NCBI GenBank assembly: GCA_910591455.2
Contig: OU342821.1
Span: 3,576,501-3,640,500, forward strand
Direction: 5' to 3'
Length of the DNA stretch: 64,000 nt
Source of the DNA: Pholis gunnellus
Lineage: Eukaryota > Chordata > Actinopteri > Perciformes > Pholidae
Shown here: in pieces, positions 1 to 10,402 of the stretch
How the letters are laid out: each line of letters opens with the position of its first letter
Numbering within the stretch: the stretch's first letter is position 1
Program-made: the position numbers and the translations under genes
The notes under the pieces: model-generated
What the model was told of the DNA's origin: nothing
The model's database searches: none
What the model saw: only the letters and a program-made list of their open reading frames with translations

Positions 1-436
1 GGGTCTAATTAAAAGATGCGGTTGAGTTGCATTATGGGAAATGTAGGATCTATGCTAGGTACTAACTTTCAGCCCCTGCTCCTTTGACCAGTCTATTCTG
101 TCTCTTGGGAGTTTGCCAACATTGAATTGTTTTTCTTAAATCATACTTTATTATTATTTTTAAACTTTCATTGATGTAAGGTTTTGTTTAACTTCTATTA
201 TTTGTTCAGTTGTCTGTTGCAGACCCTGGATAACTACCGGAAAACTACACAGGACAGTACAAACCAACACCATACTCCTATAAAACTGCTGCTGGCCTGA
301 AATCAAAGTGAATTCTGGGCTACCGAGTCACGATGGGAGCTCAGTGCACAAGAACTCATTCGTAGAACGATGTGTGCGTTAGATACTCTGACGGGTGTGT
401 ACGTGTGTGTGTGTGTGTGTCGTGTTCAGTCGTCAC
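1..436. other. nars1 intron (left edge), no exon seen
   Basis: This is intron sequence of nars1 downstream (in gene sense) of the exon ending at 437. It holds a short (TG)n run at about 400-421 next to the splice donor. I see no further exon of the synthetase here; the rest of the catalytic domain must lie beyond the left edge. Confidence 0.7.
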
Positions 437-3400
437 CTCTCCAAACTCGTAGTAGGAGCCGTCGTCCTTCTTGACGTCGTGCTCTCGGAGCCACTCGATG
501 GCTTCGGTGTAGTTCATCCGCTTGAACGGCCTCTTGGGGGGTTTGAAGTTCTGGGGGGGGACACACCATCAAAACTACACCATCAAAGAAAATATTAACA
601 CTACAATGAAAATACAGAGAAATATAAAACATCAACTCCATGTTCTTATGAAGGGCGTGTGATCAAAGGCTAAGACAGATCATGTAATGGATGAACTTTC
701 TCCATCCCCCATGTGTTTCAGCACGACGCAACTATAAGTTAGGATGAAAACTGTGAAACATAAAAAATAACATGACGTACGGGGTTGATGTCGTAGAGCA
801 GCTGTGCGGCGGGGGATTTGAGCACTCGGTCCACCACGTCACACACCAGATCCTCCAGTCGGTTCAGCAGATCATCAAACGACATGAAGGGACACTCGGC
901 CTCGATGTGAGTGTACCTGAACACAGACGGCAAATCAACCAATCAACACGCAGGAGGCCGACAGGCTCCGATTCAGGAGATGACACAAGGTGTTGTGTGG
1001 CTCTGGTGTGATTAACATATCGGGTTTTTTTAATGGGTATATACTGTGCTGTCCTTTGTTAGAAGTTAAAAGAAAATTCGTCCGATCGGTGTCGATGGTA
1101 AATGAGGTCGATTGAAGCAATAAACTCCTCAGTGCAAAATCTGTTTTTCCTGCATCCGGCGCCACCATGTGGTCCATGTGGTGTGACAGTGACGTAGCTG
1201 GATGCAAGGAAGAACTGCTGAACCTCCTTTTTTCCCCCCTTCACTTGTATTTCAAACCAGCTAGGTTTCCAACATCCCAACAGTGCAGAGGAGGGGATAC
1301 ATGTTCAACAGTGTTTGGGCTCACTCGGATATTCAGCTGGATTTATTGGAGCGGGCTGAAGAAACGCAGTGGGACAGATGAGAGGATACGGCCGACGGCC
1401 GACGGGCGGGGGGGCCTGGGCATCAGAAGCTCGAGCGCAATGCATCCTGGTACATGCACTGCTGGCACGGCAGGAAAACTTAGCATTCTGGGTCAACATA
1501 GCACGCACTGAGGAATGTATTGCTTTATTGAACTACATTTACCATCAACACTGATTGGACATTCACAGAGAAAAAAGGTGGCGAATCATCCCTTTAAGCT
1601 ACAGTTGCTGTAGCAACCCTCGTTGTGGAGGAAATGCCACATCACACAGTGCTGCTGTCTATAACGTCTTATAATTAGAGGGCTCTCAGCTTACACACAG
1701 CTATGCCCAGGTAAACCCACTACTGCAGGGTTTCTTCATCAGACTCCGGAGCAATAAAAAGCCTTTATACAACCTTTTTCTCATACATGTAGTAGTACTC
1801 CTTAGTAGTACTCACAGACACACATTGATCACCTCTGCCTGCTAATCAATTCGTCAAACCTGCCACGGCCTCTAAACATGTTTGCTGGTCACAACAGTTC
1901 ACCCAGACTAGCTGGCCTGATTAACAACGTGTCTCTGTGTCTGCTCTCAACCTTCTAAAGTCTTTGTAGTGATGGAAAAAAAGCGTACTGTTAATTAACC
2001 AATTGTGTGGCTTCAGGGCAAATATTTGAAATAATTCACAGCCTTAATACGTATGAATCTAATCCCCCTTGTTGTGCCTTTCCTACACGGGGGCGACCTG
2101 AGTGTACTTTGTGAACGTGTCGGACGGTTTGCTCACTCGGACAGGTGTCTGCGGGTGCGCGACTGCTCGGCCCGGTACGACTGGGCGATGCAGAAGGTGT
2201 CGCCCAGGGCGGGGATGCAGGTCTCCAGGTAGAGCTGAGAGGACTGCGTCAGGTACGCCTCCTCGCCAAAGTAGTTGAAGTTGAACAGCGTGGAGCCGCC
2301 CTCCACCTGCGTCTGCACCATGGTGGGAGGAGTGATCTACAGCCAGAAGAAACAGATATAGTGGTTGAAATAGGAGATAAAGCTGCACACACTGTTGGTT
2401 TATTAAAGTGAAGGTCAACACGTTGACTTTGAGAAACCTGACACCTTTTTTTCCTCAATTGGACTGATATAATCTGCCATCATTTAAACAACACTCTGAC
2501 TGGATAAAATCCTGGTTTTATTCAATGCTCTTCGCTAAGAAACTAAAAAGCAAAAGCCTGGGGGAGACAAAAGATTTCTCAGTGTTGCTGGCGTGCGTCA
2601 CCTCGCAGTATCCGCGGCTGAAGAAGTGCTCCCTGAAGCACTGCGTGACGGTGGAGCGCACCCGGAGGACCTTGGAGACGTTCTCTCCTCTGATCAGCAT
2701 GTGTCGGTTGTTCAGCTGGACGTCCACGTCCGACTCCTCGTTCAGCAGGTTGTCGGCGCCGCCCGCCGGAGATAAGCCGATCAGCTCCCAGAAGTCACAG
2801 TGCAGCTCGTGGCCTCCCGGCGCCTGGAAGAGGAAGACAGGAACTCACTGACCACCCTCGTCATGTTTCTGTACTGCAGTATGACTTCAAAGTATCTCCC
2901 AGTGTGTCTGCCAGCAGAGCGGATCAAACTAGTATCACACTGATCCAAAGCAGGGTCAGGTGAGCATGACCAAACATCTGATTTCCACCCTGCTGCGTGT
3001 ATATGTGGATCTTACAATGACGAGGTTATTACAGCTCATATAACCAGGTTGTCTGATTTCCTGCACAACCTGATTTCTTCTGAGCTTGTGGCGTGCACGG
3101 AGCGTACTGCAGGTTCCGTCTGTTACGCAGCGGGTGTGTTTACCTGTTTGCCTTCAGGAACTGGAGTGACGGTCCCGTACAGAGCGACGGTGCTCTCTGT
3201 GGACAACACCAAGCCGTTGTAGCACTGGCACTGGAGGCGAGAGCGAGGAGACAAGTGTTAGTCAGCGGGAAGAATACAAAACGACAAAAAAGCTTGAATT
3301 GCTGATGAATTGCACAATGATGTAACACATTAAAAACAAAACTAAAATGGGTTGTAAAGCTGTACCAGTTTATCAGACAGGACACACTGCAGGAAACCAG

Positions 3401-6400
3401 ATCCGTCTCTCAGCACGACAAACATCAGGTTCTTCCCTGTAGGAGAGAAAAGGTTCAAATAGGAAGACACTCTGAATTCAAAGGCCTTTACACACCGCCA
3501 GCGTTACGAATAAACTACGTGAAAACCTGAAATACTCGCCTGCTGATATTTTGCTTCAGAACGATTCATACCGGCAGTGATGCAGATTTTGCGACAGTAA
3601 CAACACTATTTAAGGAAAGGGTTAAGCTAAGCTACTGTAAGCTATTTTATTGAGTTTCCTTTGAAGCTCCCTCTGTGTAAGTCTCGGGCTGTTCTTGTGA
3701 GCGGTAAGAAGAGAAGAAGTGGATCTGGACCTTTGTCAGGTTGAAAGTAGACATAAAGTTTACCGTCTTGGTTCACACTCTGTTAAAAGTGGAAGTCTTG
3801 AATATGTCCGTTTTACACGTGATTGGTTGATGCCTTTACTCTCAGTGCTAGAGCTCAGAAAAGTCAAACTTGTTTCAGATAATATTACTTTTTCATCCAT
3901 AATAATATTTGCATTCTGTGTGAAAGTATTCATGACAAAAACAACAGTTCTAACAAATACATTGAAGTGTGTATCAAAAACAAGTGTGTAAAGGCCTTCA
4001 GTGTTGCCTTTTCGGGTTTAAAGACCAGAGACAAACTCAGCAGTTCGATTTATATGTTTTGTTTTCATGTGCCGGTCTCCTCACCCTGCCTCCTGAGGCG
4101 ATGAACCCATCCGAACACTTTGACTCTCTGCCCTCTCTTGGCCTCCAGATGATGGATTTTAACCTGCAAAACAGTCCACACTCACCTTTAGCTCACAAGC
4201 ACAATAGGGCACAGCTGGATTTAGGGCTGGGTATCAACAACTGTGAAGCACTGAAAGCTGTACCGACTATCTGGTCAGATTTGTGATCTTCTCTATATGT
4301 TCTTTGCTCAGACAGTTTCTGATTAAGAACTTTATTTTGCTCATTTTAGACGGCTTGTGTACCTTTAGACAACATTTAACACTGAGACGAGCCCAGTGTT
4401 CATCCTCGTTTTAAAAAGGACCTACGTGGCTTCTTGCAGCACAAGACAACTAAAACCTACTTTAGGAAAGAAATGCAGTCTGAACTGTCTCCATAACATA
4501 TTCCATAACTAATTCCTTTGCACTTTCAGTATCACTCCTTGTCTGAGATACAGTATGTGTTGACACAGCTGGATCACTTCCACCGACAATACAAAGTAAC
4601 AAAGTCAGCTGCTACAACGGGAAACATTTAACGGATAAGTTCTGCTTGAGCAGTGCCCCGTCTCCAGAAAAACGATCCACTTTCTGAACGACATGCAGCG
4701 CTACGTAAAGAGGAAGTTCTACAGCGCTGACCACCACGACTCAAACTATCTGACCTGGGTCTTCTCAGTAGTTGAACAATAAATGGCAAAATAAAAGTAA
4801 AAAAGAGCCGGATGATGAAATCAATAAAACACTAGCCTCCTATTAAAAACAGAAATGTTCTAGCTGCTAGTGTGCGTTCCAAAGCAGCCGCCTCGGTATG
4901 TGCAGGCAGCTATCCCAGGACGGCCTATTTTATTGTGAACAAATATCATTCATTAAAAATATATATAATTAAATGTATCTAGAACTTGATGAGTATTTGA
5001 TCAAATAAACAGCTCACTTCAGGCTGTGATATGTTGGGATTATCTCACAGCTATGGGCCGTTGTTTGGCCTGACGTGAAGAGTGAGCCACTGTTTGAATA
5101 TTCAACAGATATGAACAGATTTATTAACTATGTTCAGTAACTGTTTGTTCACCAGTTACCAACGCTTTATGTTATTTAAGACAAACACGGTAATAAACCC
5201 TGAGAATGCAGGTTACAATACAATGTTTTAGTGGTTACTTGAGCCAATATCCAATAAGTATTATTAGATGAATATACGAGTGGAAACAATATGGCTGACC
5301 GTATCAGGCTCAGGCAGGCTGGGGTCCTTCTCAATGTTGATCTTCTTGGCTTCTTCTAGGTTCTTCTCTCTCCTCTCGGTGTCCTCTGCCTGACACACAA
5401 AGCAAACATTTAAAGACACTACCTCTGCTTCTTAATCAAATAGACTTATGAATTATAGCTCAACTATGCAAAACCGCCCAGAGAGAGGAAGAAACACCCT
5501 GAATGTGCCCAGAGTTCCTTTTAAGTGAAGTAAATGTGACACACACCTCCTTCTTTTCTTTGGAATCGCACTTCGTCTGCTCACGGTTAAAGGCTTTCTT
5601 TGAGTTCTTCATCTGCGTCTTAGAGATCACCGCCCAACGCTGAGGAAGACGAAGAGGAGGAACGCATATATGATGGGATAAGAAAAAATAAAAGCAACGT
5701 ATAAAGTGCAGTTTATGAGTTTCTAATTCTGCAGGTTTTTACTGAAGTCAAACTCTGCAACAGCGAGAAAAAAACAACCTTGGGGTGAACCTGCCAAGTT
5801 TAAACAGTGTAGAAAACAGTAAAGAGAGGATTTTTGACCCATAATTTCCTGTGTAAAGTTTAAGACATTAAAAAGAAAATGTTTTAAACCGACCTCTCCC
5901 TCCTTCTGTGATTCTACGTAGATGGTGGGGAACGGCTCCTTTCCAGCAAATATCAGAGCCTGTGAGGAGATTTGTACACAAACACAATGAGATGCTGACA
6001 GACATTGGCGCAAATATCGATGATATGCCCACTGTTTCTCCTGATGACGCTACATCCTGTAGCATTAAGCATATTAAACAACACGCCTGAATAGAGTTAA
6101 GGCAGATAACAGGATGTACTTTAAGCTACATGACCGTTTACCTTGAGGGGAGTTTTGAAGGGTTTCTGCTCCGTGCCGTCTCCGTCCTGGTCGCTGCCAC
6201 ATTTGTCCGACACATACAGCTCCCCTGTGAAGCAGAGGCAGAGTGAGACGCAGCACTCCCTCCCAGTCGTATTAAATACCTTGGATTTAAAGCTACTGCG
6301 AGGAATAGCTGGTGACTATTTTGATTTTCCTGAAACATAAATTCCATGAGTTGGCCGTCTCACGTCAACGTCCACACAAGTCTATTTCCAGTGAACCTGC

Positions 6401-7180
6401 CACCGTCTTGCTTAAGGATGAGTCAGGTTTTGAACTTTAGCCTCCTGAAGCCAAATTGAAACTAAAGAGCCTAGTCATCTGCAGCTTTACTAGGCTGGAC
6501 AGAGATAGACAACTTGGATGTAGTGTTGGTAGGGCTGGGCAATAACCAATAACTGTATTATATCGATATTGGATCAGACTAGATATCGTCTTAGATTTTG
6601 GATGTCGTAATACGGCATAAGTTTGATCATTTCCTGCATTTAAAAACTACATTAAAGTGGTGTAATTTCCATAACTTACCAGACTGTTTTAGCTGTTCTA
6701 TTATTTGCCTTTACCCACTTAAGTCATTACATCCACATTGCTGATGGTTGTTGATCAAAAAATCTCATCGTGCAAATATTTAGTAAAAGCACCCATACGA
6801 TATCGACCGGGTAAATGGTCAAAAGACATTGTGATATTTGAGTTCTCAACTCTCTGATTGTTGGCAAAACAAGAGTCTGCAGGGAGGTTTACTGCTCACC
6901 AGCATTTCTTGTCCACATTTTGGGAAGAGTGCCAGCAAACACACCCATCAATCAAAGGCAAAACCCCAACAGAAAGCGTACACTACATGGCCGAAAGTAC
7001 GTGGACGTCTGAACACTCCTGAACAGCCTCCACGGTTTGAGGCTCACAAGCTGATTTTGCCCCCAGGAGAGCATTTAGTGAGGACCAACACTGATGTCGG
7101 CCGATATGGCACAAGCTGCTGGATGAATAATGATACAAACCTTCAGCTCATCACACTTAAGACTTTTGGCTTGGTACACA

Positions 7181-7218
<38 letters not shown>

Positions 7219-7775
7219 AACCATAGGTATCTGTGGATGGATCCAGACCATCTTCACGCTGCATATGGTGACACGCTAGGAAATGAAACTAAAAGCGTCA
7301 CAAGCTGAATCTCAAAAGACAAATAACGTCATGTGTTACTGAGAGCAACCCTGCAGACTATTTTACACTCCGTTGACTAAAAGAGTAAAACTACAAAGCA
7401 AAATCACACCGCGTTAACGTTCAATGGCTGTCGGAGCCCCTTAGCTGCTGCACAGCAGACAGACTGACAGATGTCATGGCTAAACGTTAGCACACAATGC
7501 CCGTTCTCTGACTCAGTTTTTATGTTCAACTTCGTTCGGTATCCACACAAAATGTATGCGACTGTGTAATCCGGCTCCGTATATCTAACCTGACACCTAC
7601 AGATTCAGATATCGGCGTTAGCTAGCATGCTAACTGCTAACATCACTGCAAATGATGCAATATGCAAGACACACATGTCTTTGGGAGCTAGCTAACGGGC
7701 TAGCTCTGGCTAGCTGTTTAATTCTAACTTACCCACTGATACTTGTTCCACACCTTTCGTTAACTCCGTCGCCAT
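437..7775 (-). CDS. nars1: Asparaginyl-tRNA synthetase, cytosolic (5' part, 12 exons; 3' end off the window)
   Basis: Class II aminoacyl-tRNA synthetase that joins Asn to tRNA-Asn in the cytosol. Exons in gene order, high to low coordinate: 7733-7775, 6142-6224, 5894-5959, about 5547-5639, 5300-5389, 4085-4163, 3366-3436, 3144-3230, 2602-2823, 2137-2336, 781-916, 437-550. They have GT-AG borders and keep one frame for about 428 residues; the human protein has 548. Seen in order: an N-terminal eukaryote-specific domain (GKEPFPTIYVESQKE, near 48-63), a lysine-rich helix (65-125), an OB-fold anticodon-binding domain (RVKVFGWVHRLRRQGKNL), then the class II core with motif 1 (FREHFFSRGYCEV) and motif 2 (FCIAQSYRAEQSRTRRH, near 328-343). 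Motif 3 is outside the window. The start at 7775 gives MATELTKG and about 11 more N-terminal residues than human, whose protein begins close to ELYVSD. Exon 4 ends are good to 1-2 bases. Confidence 0.95.
1157..2060. other. Large nars1 intron, no gene seen
   Basis: Most of the 1.2-kb intron between the exons ending at 916 and starting at 2137. Open frames here are short and lack recognisable protein features. I see nothing functional. Confidence 0.5.
6531..6845. repeat. MITE-like dispersed repeat with 'agggctgggcaata' end
   Basis: It starts with agggctgggcaata and carries tatcgatatt and ctagatatcgtcttag blocks, and ends with ccatacgatatcgacc and cattgtgatattt. This matches a short AT-rich DNA-transposon-like repeat common in teleost introns. 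The right terminal inverted repeat (agccct) is missing, so this copy is truncated. It sits in nars1 intron 1. Confidence 0.6.
6976..7120. repeat. Fragment of a dispersed DNA-transposon-like repeat
   Basis: It contains catggccgaaagtacgtgga and gccaggagagcattt-like text (ttttgcccccaggagagc). I know both from a short interspersed element found widely in fish. Only an internal part is present. A second fragment of what appears to be the same family lies near 40.6 kb. Confidence 0.45.
7179..7218. repeat. (CA)n microsatellite
   Basis: About 20 nearly perfect CA dinucleotides in nars1 intron 1. The open frames that cross it on both strands are artefacts of the repeat. Confidence 0.95.
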
Positions 7776-8100
7776 GTCTGCGCAGGTGCTTCGACCGTCC
7801 GCTGAGGAGGGGGAACTAAATATTTTTGTATTGGGAAAAATGGAAACGAAACCCCAGACGCTACTGTCGGCGGTGTCTATTCAGCTGCGGAAATGCAACT
7901 TTACATCAACCCGGCCGCAGCTCGCTGTCATTGGTTGTCGACACGGGAGGAGGAAGAGGTGAGTCGACTCGCCGATTTTTTTTTTGTGCATATTTCACCA
8001 GCGCTGATTGGCGAGCATTAAAACGTCACTTCCTTGACACCGAATCCGATTGGTTGTCTTACTTGTCGGTTATCTGGTTGGCCAATTAGAAAAAAACTCA
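7776..8100 (-). promoter_or_regulatory. nars1 promoter region with inverted CCAAT boxes
   Basis: Directly upstream of the nars1 start codon (minus strand) there is no TATA box. ATTGG pentamers occur at 7930-7934, 8007-8011 and 8049-8053, which read as CCAAT on the gene strand, and one CCAAT reads on the plus strand at 8082-8086. NF-Y-bound CCAAT clusters are typical of housekeeping promoters. The transcription start was not determined. Confidence 0.55.
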
Positions 8101-8421
8101 TCAAAAAGCGTCAATCTTGAGACAAATCAGTTTTTGCTAAAAAAAAAAAAAGTGTATGACGCAATACTATACATAAATACTACGCTACTAAACTGATAAT
8201 GTTGAGTTAAAATGAAATAATATAAAATCGTTTTTTGGTTCAGTTAATTTTTAAGGTATTTGGGCAAGTGATGGGGTCAATTATTAAACCATTGACTCAG
8301 AAGGGGTTTTAATGTTTGATTTATTAAAATGCTGTGATAAGGAGAAGTGCCTCATGCAGCTGAACAGAGATAACTGAAAACATTACAGCAACAATACAAA
8401 CATACATCAAACTATACAGAC

Positions 8422-8429
8422 CAAATAAC
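8422..8429. repeat. Target-site duplication, left copy (caaataac)
   Basis: The 8-bp word caaataac directly precedes the left end of the hAT element and is repeated exactly after its right end at 9893-9900. Eight-base duplications are the hallmark of hAT insertion. Confidence 0.9.
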
Positions 8430-8709
8430 TAGGGGTGTAACAATACGCGTATTCGTATTGAACCGTTCGGTACGAGGCTCACGGTTCGGTATGCATGACG
8501 AACCGAACAATACGTTTTAATAATACTAGTCCATTTGGAAAATGCAGAAGTTGTGGGAAATATTATGTTTTCGGTGGAGCCACTGTTCTCAAACTGGCAA
8601 CACACATGACGTAACGGACAGCGTGCTCTCTGACACGCCAAAGAAAAACAATTCCAGTCGGGCACTTTTGCGCCGTGAGACACGCTACACAAAGCTAGCT
8701 CGGTGCAAT

Positions 8710-9087
8710 ATGGCTAATAGACCAGAAATAGAAGATCCTCCAACGGCCTACAGGTCTGGTGTTTGGAGCCACTTTGGTTTCTCTGTGAACTATAAGGGCG
8801 ATGGCGAGAGAGTGGTGGATACAAAAACAACGGTATGTCGCATTTGCTACACGAGTGTAGGCTACATCAGTGGGAACACCTCAAACATGTTAACCCATTT
8901 ACGCCGACATCACCGCAGTGTGGCAGTGGGTGGAACTAAACGAAAACCTGGAGCAGCACACACGCTTCAAACTCTCCCTGAAGCGTTTAAGCAGCTGTTC
9001 CCTGCCGATTCGAACAAGGCTAAAGCGATCACCACGGCGATTGGTCCATTTATAGCCGCGGACATGAGACCGGACTCTGTAGTGTAA
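8710..9087 (+). pseudogene. hAT transposase N-terminus with BED-type zinc finger
   Basis: An open frame of about 125 residues begins MANRPEIEDPPTAY. It contains the BED finger signature: aromatic residues in SGVWSHFGF, then CRIC, then HLRRHH, ahead of a basic linker (KRKPG). BED fingers bind the transposon ends. The frame stops at 9087, far short of the roughly 600 residues of a full hAT transposase. The text continues upstream in frame to 8542, but the Met at 8710 is the family-like start. Confidence 0.85.
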
Positions 9088-9366
9088 AACGCTTTATGAA
9101 CCTGCTGAATGTTATTGAGCCCCATTACACAATTCCTTCACAAGCCCATTTCAGCTAAACCGTAATTCCTGTTTTGTACAAGAAAACAAAAGCATAAATA
9201 GAGAATCAAATGTCCGAGGCACCCGCTGCTGCTCTGACAACGTATGCCTGGACGTCAAGCTACACAAATCTACCCGACTGTACCTCACCGCTGAACGGGA
9301 GATGGAGAGCTACGTTCTGCAGACCACTTGAGAGTCACACGAGCGAAGATTTGGTCCAAGTAAAAG

Positions 9367-9588
9367 TTGGAGCGAGCTAATGTAACTATTCCTGTGACTA
9401 CTGATAATGCCAGGGATATAGTAAATGCTGCTGGAGCTGCTGGAGTAGGACCACAAATAGGATGCTTTGCCCATGTCATTAATCCAGCATCTCATAAAGC
9501 AACGGCAGTGCAGCAGATCTCTGGCCTCCTAGCAAAGATCAGAAAGATTGTGACCTTCTTTCACAGAAGCACAACGGCAGTAAAATGA
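9367..9588 (+). pseudogene. hAT transposase internal fragment
   Basis: The text ITVTTDNARDIVNA-like (PVTTDNARDIVNA) followed by CFAHVINPA and KIRKIVTFFHRSTTAV matches the catalytic region of hAT transposases, where the Asp in TDNA is one of the catalytic acids. It is separated from the BED part by a deleted stretch, and the C-terminal dimerisation domain is absent, so no active enzyme is encoded. Confidence 0.8.
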
Positions 9589-9892
9589 TGATGGGGAAGA
9601 TGTAAGTAACAATACTACATTTATTTTTTTAATTAAGGAGCAGTTTTTTATGCTTATGTGTTGCTAAGAAGACACCCCAGAAGATGGGTCACTCAGGTAT
9701 AGTTCCATCATTGTTCAAAGTCAAAGAATAACTTTATGATGTTAGTTTTAATGAATAAATATATTTAAAAATTAAGTATGTTTCTCTGGCATTTATAGTT
9801 TTCTACTGTATTGAAAACGTACCGAAACGTACCGAACCGTGGCACCACTGTATCGTACCGAACCGTGAATTTTGTGAACCGTTACACCCCTA

Positions 9893-9900
9893 CAAATAAC
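9893..9900. repeat. Target-site duplication, right copy (caaataac)
   Basis: Exact copy of the word at 8422-8429, directly after the right inverted end of the hAT element. Confidence 0.9.
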
Positions 9901-10402
9901 AGGTGAGGGGCTCAATCATCACAACAAGCCAATGTTTGTTCAGAGAAGTCTATATGACAATATCAATTATTCTGTTCAGTTATTTATTGGCAAAAATATG
10001 ATTATTAAATCCCACAATGCTGTACTCTACTTAAAATGTAGAGGTCTCCCACAATCCTTAAATAATTTACAGAAAATAAAAAGAAACATAACAAGTTACT
10101 TATTATTTCCCAACATATTTAAAACAAGAAATATCCCAATATAATATTGTTGTTTTTATTCTATCACTATCCCTCACACAATTGTCTGCTTATCCATTTG
10201 TATTTAATTACACTTTTTTTTGTTTTATTTCTTTTTGTCTTTTTACATTTAAGTTGACTATTTTGCAATTGTTTACTCGTACTTGTCTTTCATATTTTAC
10301 TTGAAAGACTAAAAGTTTTTTAAAAGATGAAAACTCGCTGGTCCTCATGAGCAGTGATAACCACCATGGCTGAGAAGAGATAGAACGCTACATACAGAAA
10401 CT
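9901..10402. other. Intergenic AT-rich stretch / TRIM 3' UTR
   Basis: AT-rich sequence without coding features. On the minus strand an AATAAA lies at 10155-10160, about 245 bases past the TRIM stop codon, and could be its poly(A) signal. Other ATTAAA-like words also occur, so the end of the transcript is not settled. Confidence 0.4.

Larger units (their letters stand above)
8430..9892 (+). mobile_element. hAT-superfamily DNA transposon, internally deleted and decayed
   Basis: The 1463-bp element is bounded by inverted ends taggggtgtaac (8430-8441) and gttacaccccta (9881-9892), flanked by identical 8-bp duplications. Subterminal regions repeat accgaaccgt and cggttcggt words in opposite orientation. 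Inside are two separated transposase pieces: an N-terminal BED zinc finger and part of the catalytic region. It lies between nars1 and the TRIM gene. The perfect duplication and readable ends suggest a fairly recent insertion, although the coding part is broken. Confidence 0.92.

Noticed and set aside
395..641. Open frames on both strands over the nars1 exon
   Set aside because: They are other-frame readings of the exon at 437-550 and of a (TG)n run.
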